Assembly: GCF_030518195.1 (NCBI RefSeq)
Contig: NZ_JAULSC010000003.1
Span: 186,001 to 250,000 of the forward strand
Origin: Nocardioides cremeus
GTDB taxonomy: Bacteria > Actinomycetota > Actinomycetes > Propionibacteriales > Nocardioidaceae
Reading direction: 5' to 3'
DNA length: 64,000 nucleotides
Under the pieces are notes generated by a model that was not told where the DNA came from, ran no database searches, and was given only the letters and a program-made list of their open reading frames with translations. Within the stretch, counting starts at the first letter, position 1; every line of letters starts with the position of its first letter. Positions 54,940 through 63,118 of this stretch are shown here, in pieces. The position numbers and the translations under genes are program-made.

Positions 54940-55563
54940 GACCCGCCGCAGCACCCGCATCGAGCCCAGCGCCTCGTCCTCCTCGAACGCGCCGGAGGCC
55001 AGCGCCCGCTGGTGCACGTGGTACGGCGCCTGGCCCCCGTCGGCGGGGTCGGCGAAGACGTCGTGGATCACCAGCAGGCCGCCGGCCAGCAGGTGGTGCG
55101 CCCAGCCGGTGTAGTCGGCCTGGGCGTGCTCCTCGGCGTGCCCGCCGTCGATGAAGAGCAGCGACAGCGGCGTGGCCCAGTGCCGGCTCACCGTGGTGGA
55201 GCGGCCCACCACGAGAACTACGTGGTCGCTCAGCCCGGCGTCGTGCAGGGTGCGGCGGGCGAAGGGCAGGGTCTCCATCAGCCCGACGTCGCCGTCGACG
55301 ACCTCGGGGTCGTGGTGCTCCCAGCCGGCCTGGTTCTCCTCCGAGCCGCGGTGGTGGTCGACGCTGAAGACGACCGCCTGGTCGCCGCCGACCTGGCGGG
55401 CCGCGGCACCGAGGTAGACCGCCGACTTGCCGCAGTAGGTGCCGACCTCGAGCACCGGCCCGTGCGGCAGCCGCTCCAGGGCGCGCCGGTGCAGCAGGTC
55501 GCCCTCGTCCTCGGGCATGAAGCCCTTCGCGGCCAGGGCATGGGACAACCAGTCGTCGCTCAC
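54910..55563 (-). CDS. class I SAM-dependent methyltransferase (CmcI/catechol-OMT-like)
   Basis: A 217-residue methyltransferase. Motif I VLEVGTYCGKSAVYLG near residues 38-53, the acidic residue in VFSVDHHRGSEENQ and LLFIDGGHAEEHAQADYTGW near residues 140-160, a pattern of the Methyltransf_24 type. GTG 55563 lies seven bases after TAGGCT, a leaderless start; the frame is open a few codons further. It converges with the prenyltransferase-like gene, with a 30-base overlap, and diverges from fadE34. Confidence 0.83.
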   Translation of the reverse strand: MSDDWLSHALAAKGFMPEDEGDLLHRRALERLPHGPVLEVGTYCGKSAVYLGAAARQVGGDQAVVFSVDHHRGSEENQAGWEHHDPEVVDGDVGLMETLPFARRTLHDAGLSDHVVLVVGRSTTVSRHWATPLSLLFIDGGHAEEHAQADYTGWAHHLLAGGLLVIHDVFADPADGGQAPYHVHQRALASGAFEEDEALGSMRVLRRVSGAPGEPVG

Positions 55564-55570
55564 GCGGTGC

Positions 55571-55576
55571 AGCCTA
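55571..55576 (-). promoter_or_regulatory. -10 hexamer of the leaderless methyltransferase promoter
   Basis: TAGGCT on the minus strand, seven bases before the GTG at 55563. The KstR-type box at 55583 is seven bases upstream of it. Confidence 0.5.
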
Positions 55577-55582
55577 TAGAGT

Positions 55583-55596
55583 TGGAACACGTTCTA
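55583..55596. promoter_or_regulatory. KstR-type operator upstream of fadE34
   Basis: TGGAACACGTTCTA fits all eight fixed positions. It lies 17 bases before the fadE34-type start codon and next to the promoter of the divergent methyltransferase gene. Confidence 0.82.
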
Positions 55597-55613
55597 GTTC
55601 TGGAGGGCACAGC

Positions 55614-57698
55614 ATGTCGATCGGGATCTCCGAGGAGCACACCGAGCTGGCGGCCAGCCTGCGCTCCTGGGCGGGCGCGCTGGACGGCCCCGGGCTGGCC
55701 CGGGCCGCCGAGGGCGACGAGTCCGCCGGCTTCGCCGACGCCTGGAAGGCGCTGGTCGAGATGGGGGTGCCCGCCATCGCGGTCGCCGAGGAGCACGGCG
55801 GCGGGGGCGGGGGGCCGCTCGACGTGGCGGTGGCCCTCGAGGCCTGTGCCCACGAGCTGGTGCCCGGTCCGCTGCTGGGCCCGGTCGTGGCGGCCCACCT
55901 GGCTCCCGGCCAGACGGCCGGAGACGGCGTGGACGGCGTGGTCTCGCTGGTGCTGGACGACCTGGCGTGGGACGCGCCCAGCGCCGACCGGCTGCTCGTG
56001 GCCGACGGGGCCGGGCTGCTGCTCGTCGAGGGCAGCGCCGTCGCCACCGAGCCGCTCACCGGGCTCGACCTCAGTCGTCGCTTCGGCCGGGTCACCGCGG
56101 TCGACAGGTCGGCGGGCGTCCGGGTGGAGGGTGCCGGCGCCGCCGACCTGCGCCGGGCCGCGGTCACGTACGCCGCCGCCGAGGCCGCCGGCCTGGCCCG
56201 CTGGTGCCTGGCCACGGCGGTCTCCTACGCGGGGGTCCGCGAGCAGTTCGGTCGCCCGATCGGCAGCTTCCAGGCCGTCAAGCACCTGTGCGCGGAGATG
56301 CTCGAGAGCGCCGAGGCGGTCACCGCGGCCGCCTGGGACGTCGCCTCGGCCGCGGCCGACGGGGACCGCGAGCAGTGGGACTTCGCCGCCGACGTCGCCG
56401 CCGTGACCTGCTTCGACGGCGCCGTCGACGTGGCCAAGTCCTGCATCCAGGTGCTGGGCGGGATCGGGTTCACCTTCGAGCACGACGCCCACCTCTACCT
56501 GCGGCGTGCCCTGGCCCTGCGTGGCCTGCTCGGGCGTCGCGACGAGGCGGCCGAACGTCTCGTGACGGCCACGGTGTCGGGTCGGCGGCGGCGCGTGCGG
56601 CTGGACCTGCAGGGACGCGACGACGCGGTGCGGCCCGCCGTGCGCGACGACGTCGCCGCCGTGGCCGCGCTGCCGGTCGAGCAGCGCCGCGACGCGCTGG
56701 TGCGCGCGGGTCTGCTGACGCCGCACTGGCCCGCGCCCTACGGCCGCGGGGCCGGCGCCGTCGAGCAGGTCGTCATCGACGAGGAGCTCGCCGCCGCCGG
56801 GGTCGAGCGGCCCGACATCGTGATCGCCGGCTGGGCCCTGCCCACGATCGTCCAGCACGGCAGCGACGAGCAGCGCGAGCGGTTCGTGCTGCCCTCGCTG
56901 CGCGGCGAGATCGTGTGGTGCCAGCTGTTCTCCGAGCCCGGGGCCGGCTCCGACCTGGCCTCGCTGCGCACCCGTGCCGTCCGGGTCGAGGGCGGGTGGC
57001 GCCTGAGCGGGCAGAAGGTGTGGACCTCGCTGGCCGACCGCGCCGACTGGGCCATCTGCCTGGCCCGCACCGACCCCGACGTGCCCCAGCACCGGGGCAT
57101 CACCTACTTCCTGGTCGACATGCGCGCCTCGGAGGGCATCGACGTGCGACCCCTGCGCGAGATCACCGGCGAGGCCCTCTTCAACGAGGTCTTCCTCGAC
57201 GACGTCTTCGTGCCCGACGACTGCGTGGTCGCCGAGCCGGGGGACGGCTGGCGCCTGGCGCGCACCACCCTGGCCAACGAGAGGGTCGCGATGGCGGGCA
57301 GTCGGCTGGCCACCTCCACCGAGCGGGCGATCGAGCTGGCCGCCGCCGGCGGGCTCGAGACCGGCGAGCGGGCGGCGGTGGGGCGCACCGTGGCGCTGTC
57401 CACCGTGTGCATGCTGCTGGGGGTGCGCTCCACGCTGCGCTCGCTGGCCGGGCAGGGACCAGGTCCCGAGTCGAGCGTCGCCAAGCTGCTCGGCGTGCGC
57501 AACCGCCAGGACGCCGCCGAGCTGGTGGTGGACCTGCAGCACGCCGCGGTGGCGGCGTACCGGCCCGACGCCTCGCGCGAGCAGCTGGCCGAGGACGTGC
57601 GGGAGATGCTGAACACCCGGTGCCTCTCGATCGCCGGCGGCACCACCCAGGTGCTGCGCAACGTCGCGGGCGAACGGATCCTGGGACTGCCGCGGTGA
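55614..57698 (+). CDS. fadE34: fused two-domain acyl-CoA dehydrogenase, FadE34/ChsE3-like
   Basis: A 694-residue protein made of two acyl-CoA dehydrogenase units. The first (about 1-315) ends in QVLGGIGFTFEHDAHLYLRRA; the second (about 345-694) has WCQLFSEPGAGSDLASL, GQKVWTS and the C-terminal IAGGTTQVLRN. Single ACADs are about 380 residues. M. tuberculosis FadE34 (Rv3573c) is a fused ACAD of this size beside kstR (recalled) and acts on the steroid side chain. A good CTGGAGGG precedes the ATG and a KstR-type box lies in the leader. Confidence 0.9.
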   Translation: MSIGISEEHTELAASLRSWAGALDGPGLARAAEGDESAGFADAWKALVEMGVPAIAVAEEHGGGGGGPLDVAVALEACAHELVPGPLLGPVVAAHLAPGQTAGDGVDGVVSLVLDDLAWDAPSADRLLVADGAGLLLVEGSAVATEPLTGLDLSRRFGRVTAVDRSAGVRVEGAGAADLRRAAVTYAAAEAAGLARWCLATAVSYAGVREQFGRPIGSFQAVKHLCAEMLESAEAVTAAAWDVASAAADGDREQWDFAADVAAVTCFDGAVDVAKSCIQVLGGIGFTFEHDAHLYLRRALALRGLLGRRDEAAERLVTATVSGRRRRVRLDLQGRDDAVRPAVRDDVAAVAALPVEQRRDALVRAGLLTPHWPAPYGRGAGAVEQVVIDEELAAAGVERPDIVIAGWALPTIVQHGSDEQRERFVLPSLRGEIVWCQLFSEPGAGSDLASLRTRAVRVEGGWRLSGQKVWTSLADRADWAICLARTDPDVPQHRGITYFLVDMRASEGIDVRPLREITGEALFNEVFLDDVFVPDDCVVAEPGDGWRLARTTLANERVAMAGSRLATSTERAIELAAAGGLETGERAAVGRTVALSTVCMLLGVRSTLRSLAGQGPGPESSVAKLLGVRNRQDAAELVVDLQHAAVAAYRPDASREQLAEDVREMLNTRCLSIAGGTTQVLRNVAGERILGLPR

Positions 57699-57750
57699 CG
57701 AGACCCTGACGGGTAAAGTCGCCGGCAGGTCGAGGGGCCAAGGAGGCTCG

Positions 57751-58122
57751 GTGTCGCGGATCCTGGTGGTTGAGGACGATGCCGACGTGCACGCCCTGCT
57801 GCAGATGCTGCTCGAGGACGCCGGGCACACCGTCTGGTCGTGCACCGACGGGCAGGCCGCCCTCACGCTGGCGACCGGGACCGGGCAGTCTCCCGACCTG
57901 GTGCTGCTCGACGGCGCGCTGCCCGGCGACCTCGACGGGCTCGACGTGGCGAGGGCGCTGCGGGCCCACCCGCTCACCGCGGAGGTCCCGGTCGTGATGC
58001 TGACCGCCCGTTCCCGGCCCCAGGACGAGGCGCAAGGTCTCGAGGCGGGCGCCACGGAGTACGTGCTCAAGCCCTTCGACACCGACGCGCTGCTCGACCG
58101 GGTCGCCGCGCTCCTGGGGTGA
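57751..58122 (+). CDS. single-domain response regulator (receiver only)
   Basis: A 123-residue CheY-like protein. Acidic pair VVEDDADVH, phosphoacceptor D54 in LVLLDGALPGD, Thr in VMLTARS and Lys in YVLKPFD are all present, so it should be phosphorylated. There is no output domain. AAGGAGG precedes the GTG. The histidine kinase gene converges on it nine bases downstream. It may relay phosphate within the local kinase set. Confidence 0.9.
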   Translation: MSRILVVEDDADVHALLQMLLEDAGHTVWSCTDGQAALTLATGTGQSPDLVLLDGALPGDLDGLDVARALRAHPLTAEVPVVMLTARSRPQDEAQGLEAGATEYVLKPFDTDALLDRVAALLG

Positions 58123-58131
58123 GCAGCCCGG

Positions 58132-60270
58132 TCACCCCAGCGGCAGCCGGACCTCGAAGGTCGTCCCGGCGCCCTCGGCGGACCTCACCGCGATAGTGCC
58201 GCCGTGGCGCTCGACGATCGAGCGGACGATCGTCAGGCCCAGGCCGGTGCCCTGCACGCCGGCGCTCAGTGCCGTGCTGGCCCGGAAGAAGGACTCGAAG
58301 AGGCGCTTCTGCTCGGCCTCGGGGATGCCGACCCCGGTGTCGCTGACGCGCAGCACAGCCTCGTCCCCCGAGACCGTCAGGTCGAGGCCGACCCGACCGC
58401 CGTCGGGAGTGAACTTCACCGCGTTGGAGACGAGGTTGATCACGACGCGCTCCAGCTGGTCGCGCTCGCAGCGCACCACCGCCGGCTCATCGGGCAGGGC
58501 GGTGCGCAGGGTGAGGTCGCGCGGTCGCACCAGCTCCTCGGTCTCCTCCAGCGCGGCGCCGACGACCTCTCGCAGGTCGCAGGGTGCGACCGCGGCCTCG
58601 GTCTCGCGCTGCGACTCGACGCGCGAGAGCGAGAGGATGTTCTCGATCAGCCCCAGCAGCCGGTGGCCGCTGCGCTCGATGCGCCCGACCATGTCTCGCT
58701 GGCGCTCGGTCAGGCTCCCGCCGGCGCCGCTGCCCAGCAGCTGGGTGAAGCCGAGCACGCTGGTCATCGGCGTGCGCAGCTCGTGGCTGACCGACGACAC
58801 GAACTCCGACTTCTCGCGGTCCAGCTCCTCGAGGCGCTCGACCGCCTGCTGCTCCCGGTCGAGCGCGGCGCGCAGCACCCGCTCGGCGGCGCGGCGCTCG
58901 GAGACGTCGTGGGCGACGACCAGGTAGCCGGCCGGGCGGGCCTCGTCGTCGAGGAGCGCGGTGGTGGCCACGTTGACCGTGACCTGGGTGCCGTCGCCGC
59001 GCAGCCAGCACCAGTCCTGGCGCACGGGGTCGCCGTCGGCGACCGAGCGGGTCACGGTGGCGAGGTCGCCGACGCCGGGCGTGCGGCGCGCGCGCAGCGC
59101 CTCGGGGGCGTAGATCGAGGTCAACGGCGTGCCGACGAGACCGCTCGAGGGCCGGGCGAGCAGGGACTCGGCGCCGGGGTTGGCGTAGGTGATGACGCCG
59201 TCGGGGTCGGCGCCGATGATCGCGGTGTCGGTGGCGGAGTTGAGCACCGCGGAGGTCAGCTCGCGCTCGCGGCGCAGCGCCGCCGCAGCGCTGCGGGCCT
59301 GGTCGAGCGCGCTGCGCCGCTGCTGCACGGCGATGGCGAGGGGGAGCGCGACGACGACCAGGGTGACGATGAAGAGCTGCACCATCGCGCCGCGCATCTG
59401 GGCGTCGATGCTGTCCGGGGCGCCGAAGGGACCGCCCGCCTCCGAGGTCATCAGGGTCACCCCGGTGCTCACGGCCAGGATCTGCCAGGTCAACCAGCGC
59501 ACCGGGAGCACGGCGGCGCCCCAGACGACGAGCGGCACCACCAGGAAGGTCAGCGGCAGGACCTGGCCGGGGGCGAAGACCACCGAGGAGACGATCGCGG
59601 TCAGCAGGAGCTGCGCCACCACCGCCCTGCGCCGGTGGTCGAGGAGGTCGGGTGCCGGGATGGACCTGAGGAACACCGGCACCACGGCCAGCAGGGCTGC
59701 GGAGTGGGAGGCGGCGACGCTGCGGGCGGTGCTCCAGGGGTCGCCGTCGGTCATCACCGCGACCACCAGGCCGGCGACCACGCCGATGCCCAGCCCCGTG
59801 GCCAGCCCGGTGACCAGCAGGCGGCGGAAGTCCTCGCCGGTGACCAGCGAGGGACGTGCGCGCAGGCCGCCCAATGCCACGCAGAACAGCACCACCTCGG
59901 CGGCGTTGACCACGCCGTAGACGAGCGACAGCGGCACGGGGCGTCCGCCGACGATGTTGGCCGCCGCAGCGATCGGCACCAGCAGCGCGACCAGAAGCGG
60001 CCAGTAGCGCCGGTCGTGCAGCAGGAGCAGGCCGGCGCCGACGCCCGACGCGGGCCACCAGGCGGCGACCTCGGTGCCGGGCACGGCGAAGCGCACGGAG
60101 AGGACGCCCAGGGCGAAGACCAGGCCGAGCAGGCCGGCGGCCGCGAGCGCCGGCACCCGGCGCGCATGATCGTCGGGGGAGGCGTGCACCTGCCCATCAT
60201 GGGTTCCACGTGGCCCGGGGGCCAGAACCGTCGCCGGTGAGTCGTGGAGCCGGGCGGGGCGTGACGTCAC
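58132..60270 (-). CDS. membrane histidine kinase with MASE1-like sensor and PAS domain
   Basis: A 712-residue kinase. Residues about 38-315 carry eight or more membrane segments of the MASE1 type (AWWPASGVGAGLLLL). A PAS domain covers about 340-455 (IIGADPDGVITYANPGAESLL). A coiled coil leads to the H box SHELRTP at 495-501 with H496, then the ATPase with N box NLVSNAVKF, G1 DTGVGIP and G2 GTGLGLTIV. GTG 60270 overlaps the stop of the response regulator by four bases; a GTG at 60189 is a shorter alternative. Confidence 0.93.
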   Translation of the reverse strand: MTSRPARLHDSPATVLAPGPRGTHDGQVHASPDDHARRVPALAAAGLLGLVFALGVLSVRFAVPGTEVAAWWPASGVGAGLLLLHDRRYWPLLVALLVPIAAAANIVGGRPVPLSLVYGVVNAAEVVLFCVALGGLRARPSLVTGEDFRRLLVTGLATGLGIGVVAGLVVAVMTDGDPWSTARSVAASHSAALLAVVPVFLRSIPAPDLLDHRRRAVVAQLLLTAIVSSVVFAPGQVLPLTFLVVPLVVWGAAVLPVRWLTWQILAVSTGVTLMTSEAGGPFGAPDSIDAQMRGAMVQLFIVTLVVVALPLAIAVQQRRSALDQARSAAAALRRERELTSAVLNSATDTAIIGADPDGVITYANPGAESLLARPSSGLVGTPLTSIYAPEALRARRTPGVGDLATVTRSVADGDPVRQDWCWLRGDGTQVTVNVATTALLDDEARPAGYLVVAHDVSERRAAERVLRAALDREQQAVERLEELDREKSEFVSSVSHELRTPMTSVLGFTQLLGSGAGGSLTERQRDMVGRIERSGHRLLGLIENILSLSRVESQRETEAAVAPCDLREVVGAALEETEELVRPRDLTLRTALPDEPAVVRCERDQLERVVINLVSNAVKFTPDGGRVGLDLTVSGDEAVLRVSDTGVGIPEAEQKRLFESFFRASTALSAGVQGTGLGLTIVRSIVERHGGTIAVRSAEGAGTTFEVRLPLG

Positions 60271-60725
60271 CGGCTGCGCCAGGCCCCGCAGAGGTCCTCG
60301 ACGGCCTCCCCGTCGTCGGCGTCGTCGCCGGCCCTGGCGCGCTCGCGCCGTGCCAGGTGCACCCGCACCACGCGCAGCAGGTCGGCGATGCGGAAGGGCT
60401 TGGGGAGGTAGCCGTCGGCCCCGGCGGCCAGCCCGGCGTCGATGTCGTCGGGCGAGGTCAGGGCCGACAGGAGCACCACGCTGGTGCGGGGTCGGCGGCC
60501 GTAGGAGCGACGCTCCAGGCTGCGCAGCGCGGCGGTGAACCCGATGCCGCCAAGCACGGGCATCGTCACGTCGACGACCGCCAGGTCGACCTGGTGCTCG
60601 TCGAGGTGCTCCAGGGCCGCGGCACCGTCACGGGCGGTGGCGACGAGGTGGCCCTCGCTGGAGAGCGCCAGCTCGACCAGCTCTCGGATGTCGGCGTCGT
60701 CGTCCACGACCAGGATGGTTGCCAT
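60267..60725 (-). CDS. response regulator, receiver domain with short tail
   Basis: A 152-residue protein. Acidic pair VVDDDADIRE, phosphoacceptor D52 in LAVVDVTMPV, Ser in VLLSALTS and Lys in YLPKPFRI. The tail of about 30 residues (RRERARAGDDADDGEAVED) is charged and has no DNA-binding fold. It is coupled by a four-base overlap to the kinase gene, so the two likely form a pair. A GTGGAGG ribosome-binding site precedes the ATG. Confidence 0.9.
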   Translation of the reverse strand: MATILVVDDDADIRELVELALSSEGHLVATARDGAAALEHLDEHQVDLAVVDVTMPVLGGIGFTAALRSLERRSYGRRPRTSVVLLSALTSPDDIDAGLAAGADGYLPKPFRIADLLRVVRVHLARRERARAGDDADDGEAVEDLCGAWRSR

Positions 60726-60814
60726 GCCTCCACGCTGCCCCCGTGGCCGTGGGGGCCGTGTGTCGACGGGAACAGGCGGTGTGAGGAAAACGTGAGGATC
60801 GCGGAGACCGGCAC

Positions 60815-60820
60815 TAGGCT
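60815..60820 (+). promoter_or_regulatory. -10 hexamer of a likely leaderless promoter
   Basis: TAGGCT ends six bases before the ATG at 60827. Confidence 0.55.
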
Positions 60821-60826
60821 CGCGCC

Positions 60827-61783
60827 ATGGCGAAGGTGCTCGTGGTCGACGACGACCCCGCGCTCCGCCAGGCGCTGCGCGGGGCGCTGGGCCGGGTCGG
60901 CTTCGACGTCGTGGTGGCCCCCGACGCACGAGGCGGCATCGACCTGCTCAGCACCGCCGAGCCCGACGTCGTGGTGCTCGACCTGGGCCTGCCCGACGCG
61001 CACGGACTCGACGTGGTGCGCCGCTTCCGCTCGCTCTCGAGCGTGCCGGTGCTGATCCTGTCGGGCTCGACCGACGAGTCGCGCAAGGTGCAGGCGCTCG
61101 AGGCGGGGGCCGACGACTACCTCGACAAGCCCTTCGGCATCGACGAGCTCGGCGCCCGGCTGCGGGCGCTGCTGCGCCGCAGCGGGGCCGGTGCCTCCGA
61201 GGCCGCTCCGGCCCGGCCCGTGCGACACGAGCTGGGCCGGCTGGTGCTCGACCTCGGAGCACGCACGGTGGCGGTCGACGGCCATCCCGTGCACCTGACG
61301 CCCACCGAGTGGCGGCTGCTCGAGGAGCTGGTGGGCCACCCGGGCCGGCTGCTCACGCACGGCTGGCTGCTGTCCCGCGTGTGGGAGGAGGGCCGCGGGG
61401 AGGAGTCGCGGGCCGCGCTGCGGACCCACGTCCGCTCGCTGCGCGCGAAGCTGCAGGACCCCGCCGACCACCCGGCGTACGTCGCCACCGAGAGCGGGGC
61501 GGGCTACCGCTGGATCGCGGAGATGCCCGCGGAGCCCGAGCGCGCGGAGCCCGACCCCGGTCCGGGCGACGACACCCGCGCCCTGGTGCACGACCTCAAC
61601 AACGCCCTGACCGCGCTGCAGCTCGGGGTGCACCTGGCCCAGGGGAGGCTCGAGCGCTCGTCGTTGAGCGAGGAGGAGCGTGCCTCGGTCGGAGCGCCGC
61701 TGGGCCACCTCGACGCGACGCTGGCGCGGGCGGCCAGGCTGGCCGTGGCCCTCGAGCACCGGGCCGTGGCCGGACCCGCCTAG
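60827..61783 (+). CDS. OmpR/KdpE-like response regulator with a C-terminal DHp-like extension
   Basis: A 318-residue protein; normal OmpR-type regulators have about 230. Receiver: VVDDDPALRQ, D52 in VVLDLGLPD, Ser in LILSGST, Lys in YLDKPFG. Winged helix about 135-230 with LTPTEWRLLEELVGHPGRLLTH and GAGYRW as in KdpE. Residues about 248-318 form an extra helical pair with VHDLNNALTALQLGV (H255), which resembles the H box and dimerisation helices of histidine kinases. No ATPase domain follows. It may serve as phosphotransfer or dimerisation module. Confidence 0.88.
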   Translation: MAKVLVVDDDPALRQALRGALGRVGFDVVVAPDARGGIDLLSTAEPDVVVLDLGLPDAHGLDVVRRFRSLSSVPVLILSGSTDESRKVQALEAGADDYLDKPFGIDELGARLRALLRRSGAGASEAAPARPVRHELGRLVLDLGARTVAVDGHPVHLTPTEWRLLEELVGHPGRLLTHGWLLSRVWEEGRGEESRAALRTHVRSLRAKLQDPADHPAYVATESGAGYRWIAEMPAEPERAEPDPGPGDDTRALVHDLNNALTALQLGVHLAQGRLERSSLSEEERASVGAPLGHLDATLARAARLAVALEHRAVAGPA

Positions 61784-63018
61784 ACCTTCGCGCCCGTGCG
61801 GGCGCGGTGCTGGTGCCAGTGCCAGTGCAGGTAGCGGTCGATGGCGCGCACCACGTGCTGGCTGCGGATCGAGGGGAAGACGTCGAAGGCGTGCTGGGCG
61901 CCCGGCAGCTCGGCGTACACGACCGAGCGGCGTGAGGTGCCCCGCAGCCGCTCGACGAAGAGGCGGGCCTGCTCGACCGGGGCCAGCGAGTCGTGGCGGC
62001 CGTGCAGCACGAACATGTCGGGGGCGTCCTCGGTGACCTGCAGGATGGGCGAGGCGTCCTCGAAGACGTCGGGGTCCTCCTCCCAGCGCCGACCCAGCAC
62101 CCGGGGGCCCAGGAACCCGTCGCGCATCAGCTCGGTGGCCCGCACCCCGGTCGATCCGGCGAAGTCGTAGACGCCGTAGTGCGGCACCGCCACCTCGACG
62201 CTGGTGTCGGCGTCCTCGAAGCCCGGCTGCCACTCGCGCCGGTGCGGCGTGAGCGCGGCCAGCGCCGCCAGGTGGCCACCGGCCGAGCCACCGGTGATCG
62301 CGAGGTAGCCGGGGTCGCCGCCGTAGGCGCCGATGTGCTCGCGCACCCAGGCGATCGCCCTCTTGACGTCCTCGACCTGGGCGGGCCAGCGGTCGCGAGG
62401 GGCCAGGCGGTAGTTCACCGCGACGCACACCCAGCCCTTGGCGGCCAGGTGCTGCATCAGCGGGATCCCCTGCTGGTCCTTGCGTCCGATGCTCCACCCG
62501 CCGCCGTGGACCTGGAGCAGCACGGGGGCTCCCTCGAGCGGGACCTCGGCGGGGCGGTAGACGTCGAGCATGCCGCGACGCCCTGCGGACTCGTGGTAGA
62601 CGATGTCGCGCTCGACGTGGACCCGGGGTTCGCGCATCCGGAACGGGTAGACCAGGCGTCGCCACGGCACGGCCAGGTCGGCCGGGGTCGGGCGGGTCTC
62701 GAGGCCCTCCTCGAAGTCGGCACCCAGCGCCTCGACCAGGGAGTCCTCGGCGTCCTGGCGCACCCTTCGGCTCTGGCCGACGAGGAAGACCAGGCCCAGC
62801 GTGCTGGCTGCCGCGAGGACCAGTCCCCGGACGTCCCGGCGGGGCCCGTGGGCGTGGGCGGCCGCGTCGGCCACGGTCACCGCCAGCACGTGCGGCGCGA
62901 GCTCGCCGACGAGCCAGCTGGGGAAGAACGTCGCCAGCCCGGCGCGGTAGCCGGGCAGCGGGCGCACGGCGTTGGCGGTGAGGGCGGCGGTCACGACCTG
63001 GCGTCGGAGGAAGGCCAT
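61780..63018 (-). CDS. alpha/beta-hydrolase esterase, LipC-like (HSL family)
   Basis: A 412-residue esterase. The oxyanion motif HGGGWSIGR is near residue 165, the nucleophile Ser in ITGGSAGGHLAAL near residue 240, Asp in LHGRHDSLAPVEQARLFVE near residue 345 and His in PGAQHAFDVF near residue 380. The N-terminal 130 residues include hydrophobic stretches. M. tuberculosis LipC (Rv0220) also neighbours a WS/DGAT gene (Rv0221), as I recall. ATG 63018 lies seven bases after TAGAGT, a leaderless start. The 3' end overlaps the response regulator by four bases. Confidence 0.87.
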   Translation of the reverse strand: MAFLRRQVVTAALTANAVRPLPGYRAGLATFFPSWLVGELAPHVLAVTVADAAAHAHGPRRDVRGLVLAAASTLGLVFLVGQSRRVRQDAEDSLVEALGADFEEGLETRPTPADLAVPWRRLVYPFRMREPRVHVERDIVYHESAGRRGMLDVYRPAEVPLEGAPVLLQVHGGGWSIGRKDQQGIPLMQHLAAKGWVCVAVNYRLAPRDRWPAQVEDVKRAIAWVREHIGAYGGDPGYLAITGGSAGGHLAALAALTPHRREWQPGFEDADTSVEVAVPHYGVYDFAGSTGVRATELMRDGFLGPRVLGRRWEEDPDVFEDASPILQVTEDAPDMFVLHGRHDSLAPVEQARLFVERLRGTSRRSVVYAELPGAQHAFDVFPSIRSQHVVRAIDRYLHWHWHQHRARTGAKV

Positions 63019-63025
63019 GGCGCGC

Positions 63026-63031
63026 ACTCTA
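63026..63031 (-). promoter_or_regulatory. -10 hexamer of the leaderless esterase promoter
   Basis: TAGAGT on the minus strand, seven bases before the ATG at 63018. Confidence 0.5.
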
Positions 63032-63087
63032 GGACCCGGCCCCGGGCCTCGTGGCAGGAGTGCGCGAAGTCCCGCCATGTGCAAAAC

Positions 63088-63101
63088 TAGAACACGTTGC
63101 A
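63088..63101. promoter_or_regulatory. KstR-type operator upstream of the WS/DGAT gene
   Basis: TAGAACACGTTGCA fits all eight fixed positions. It ends 17 bases before the WS/DGAT start codon, the same distance as at fadE34, and 57 bases upstream of the divergent esterase -10. Confidence 0.78.
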
Positions 63102-63118
63102 GTCAACGGAAGGTGCTC

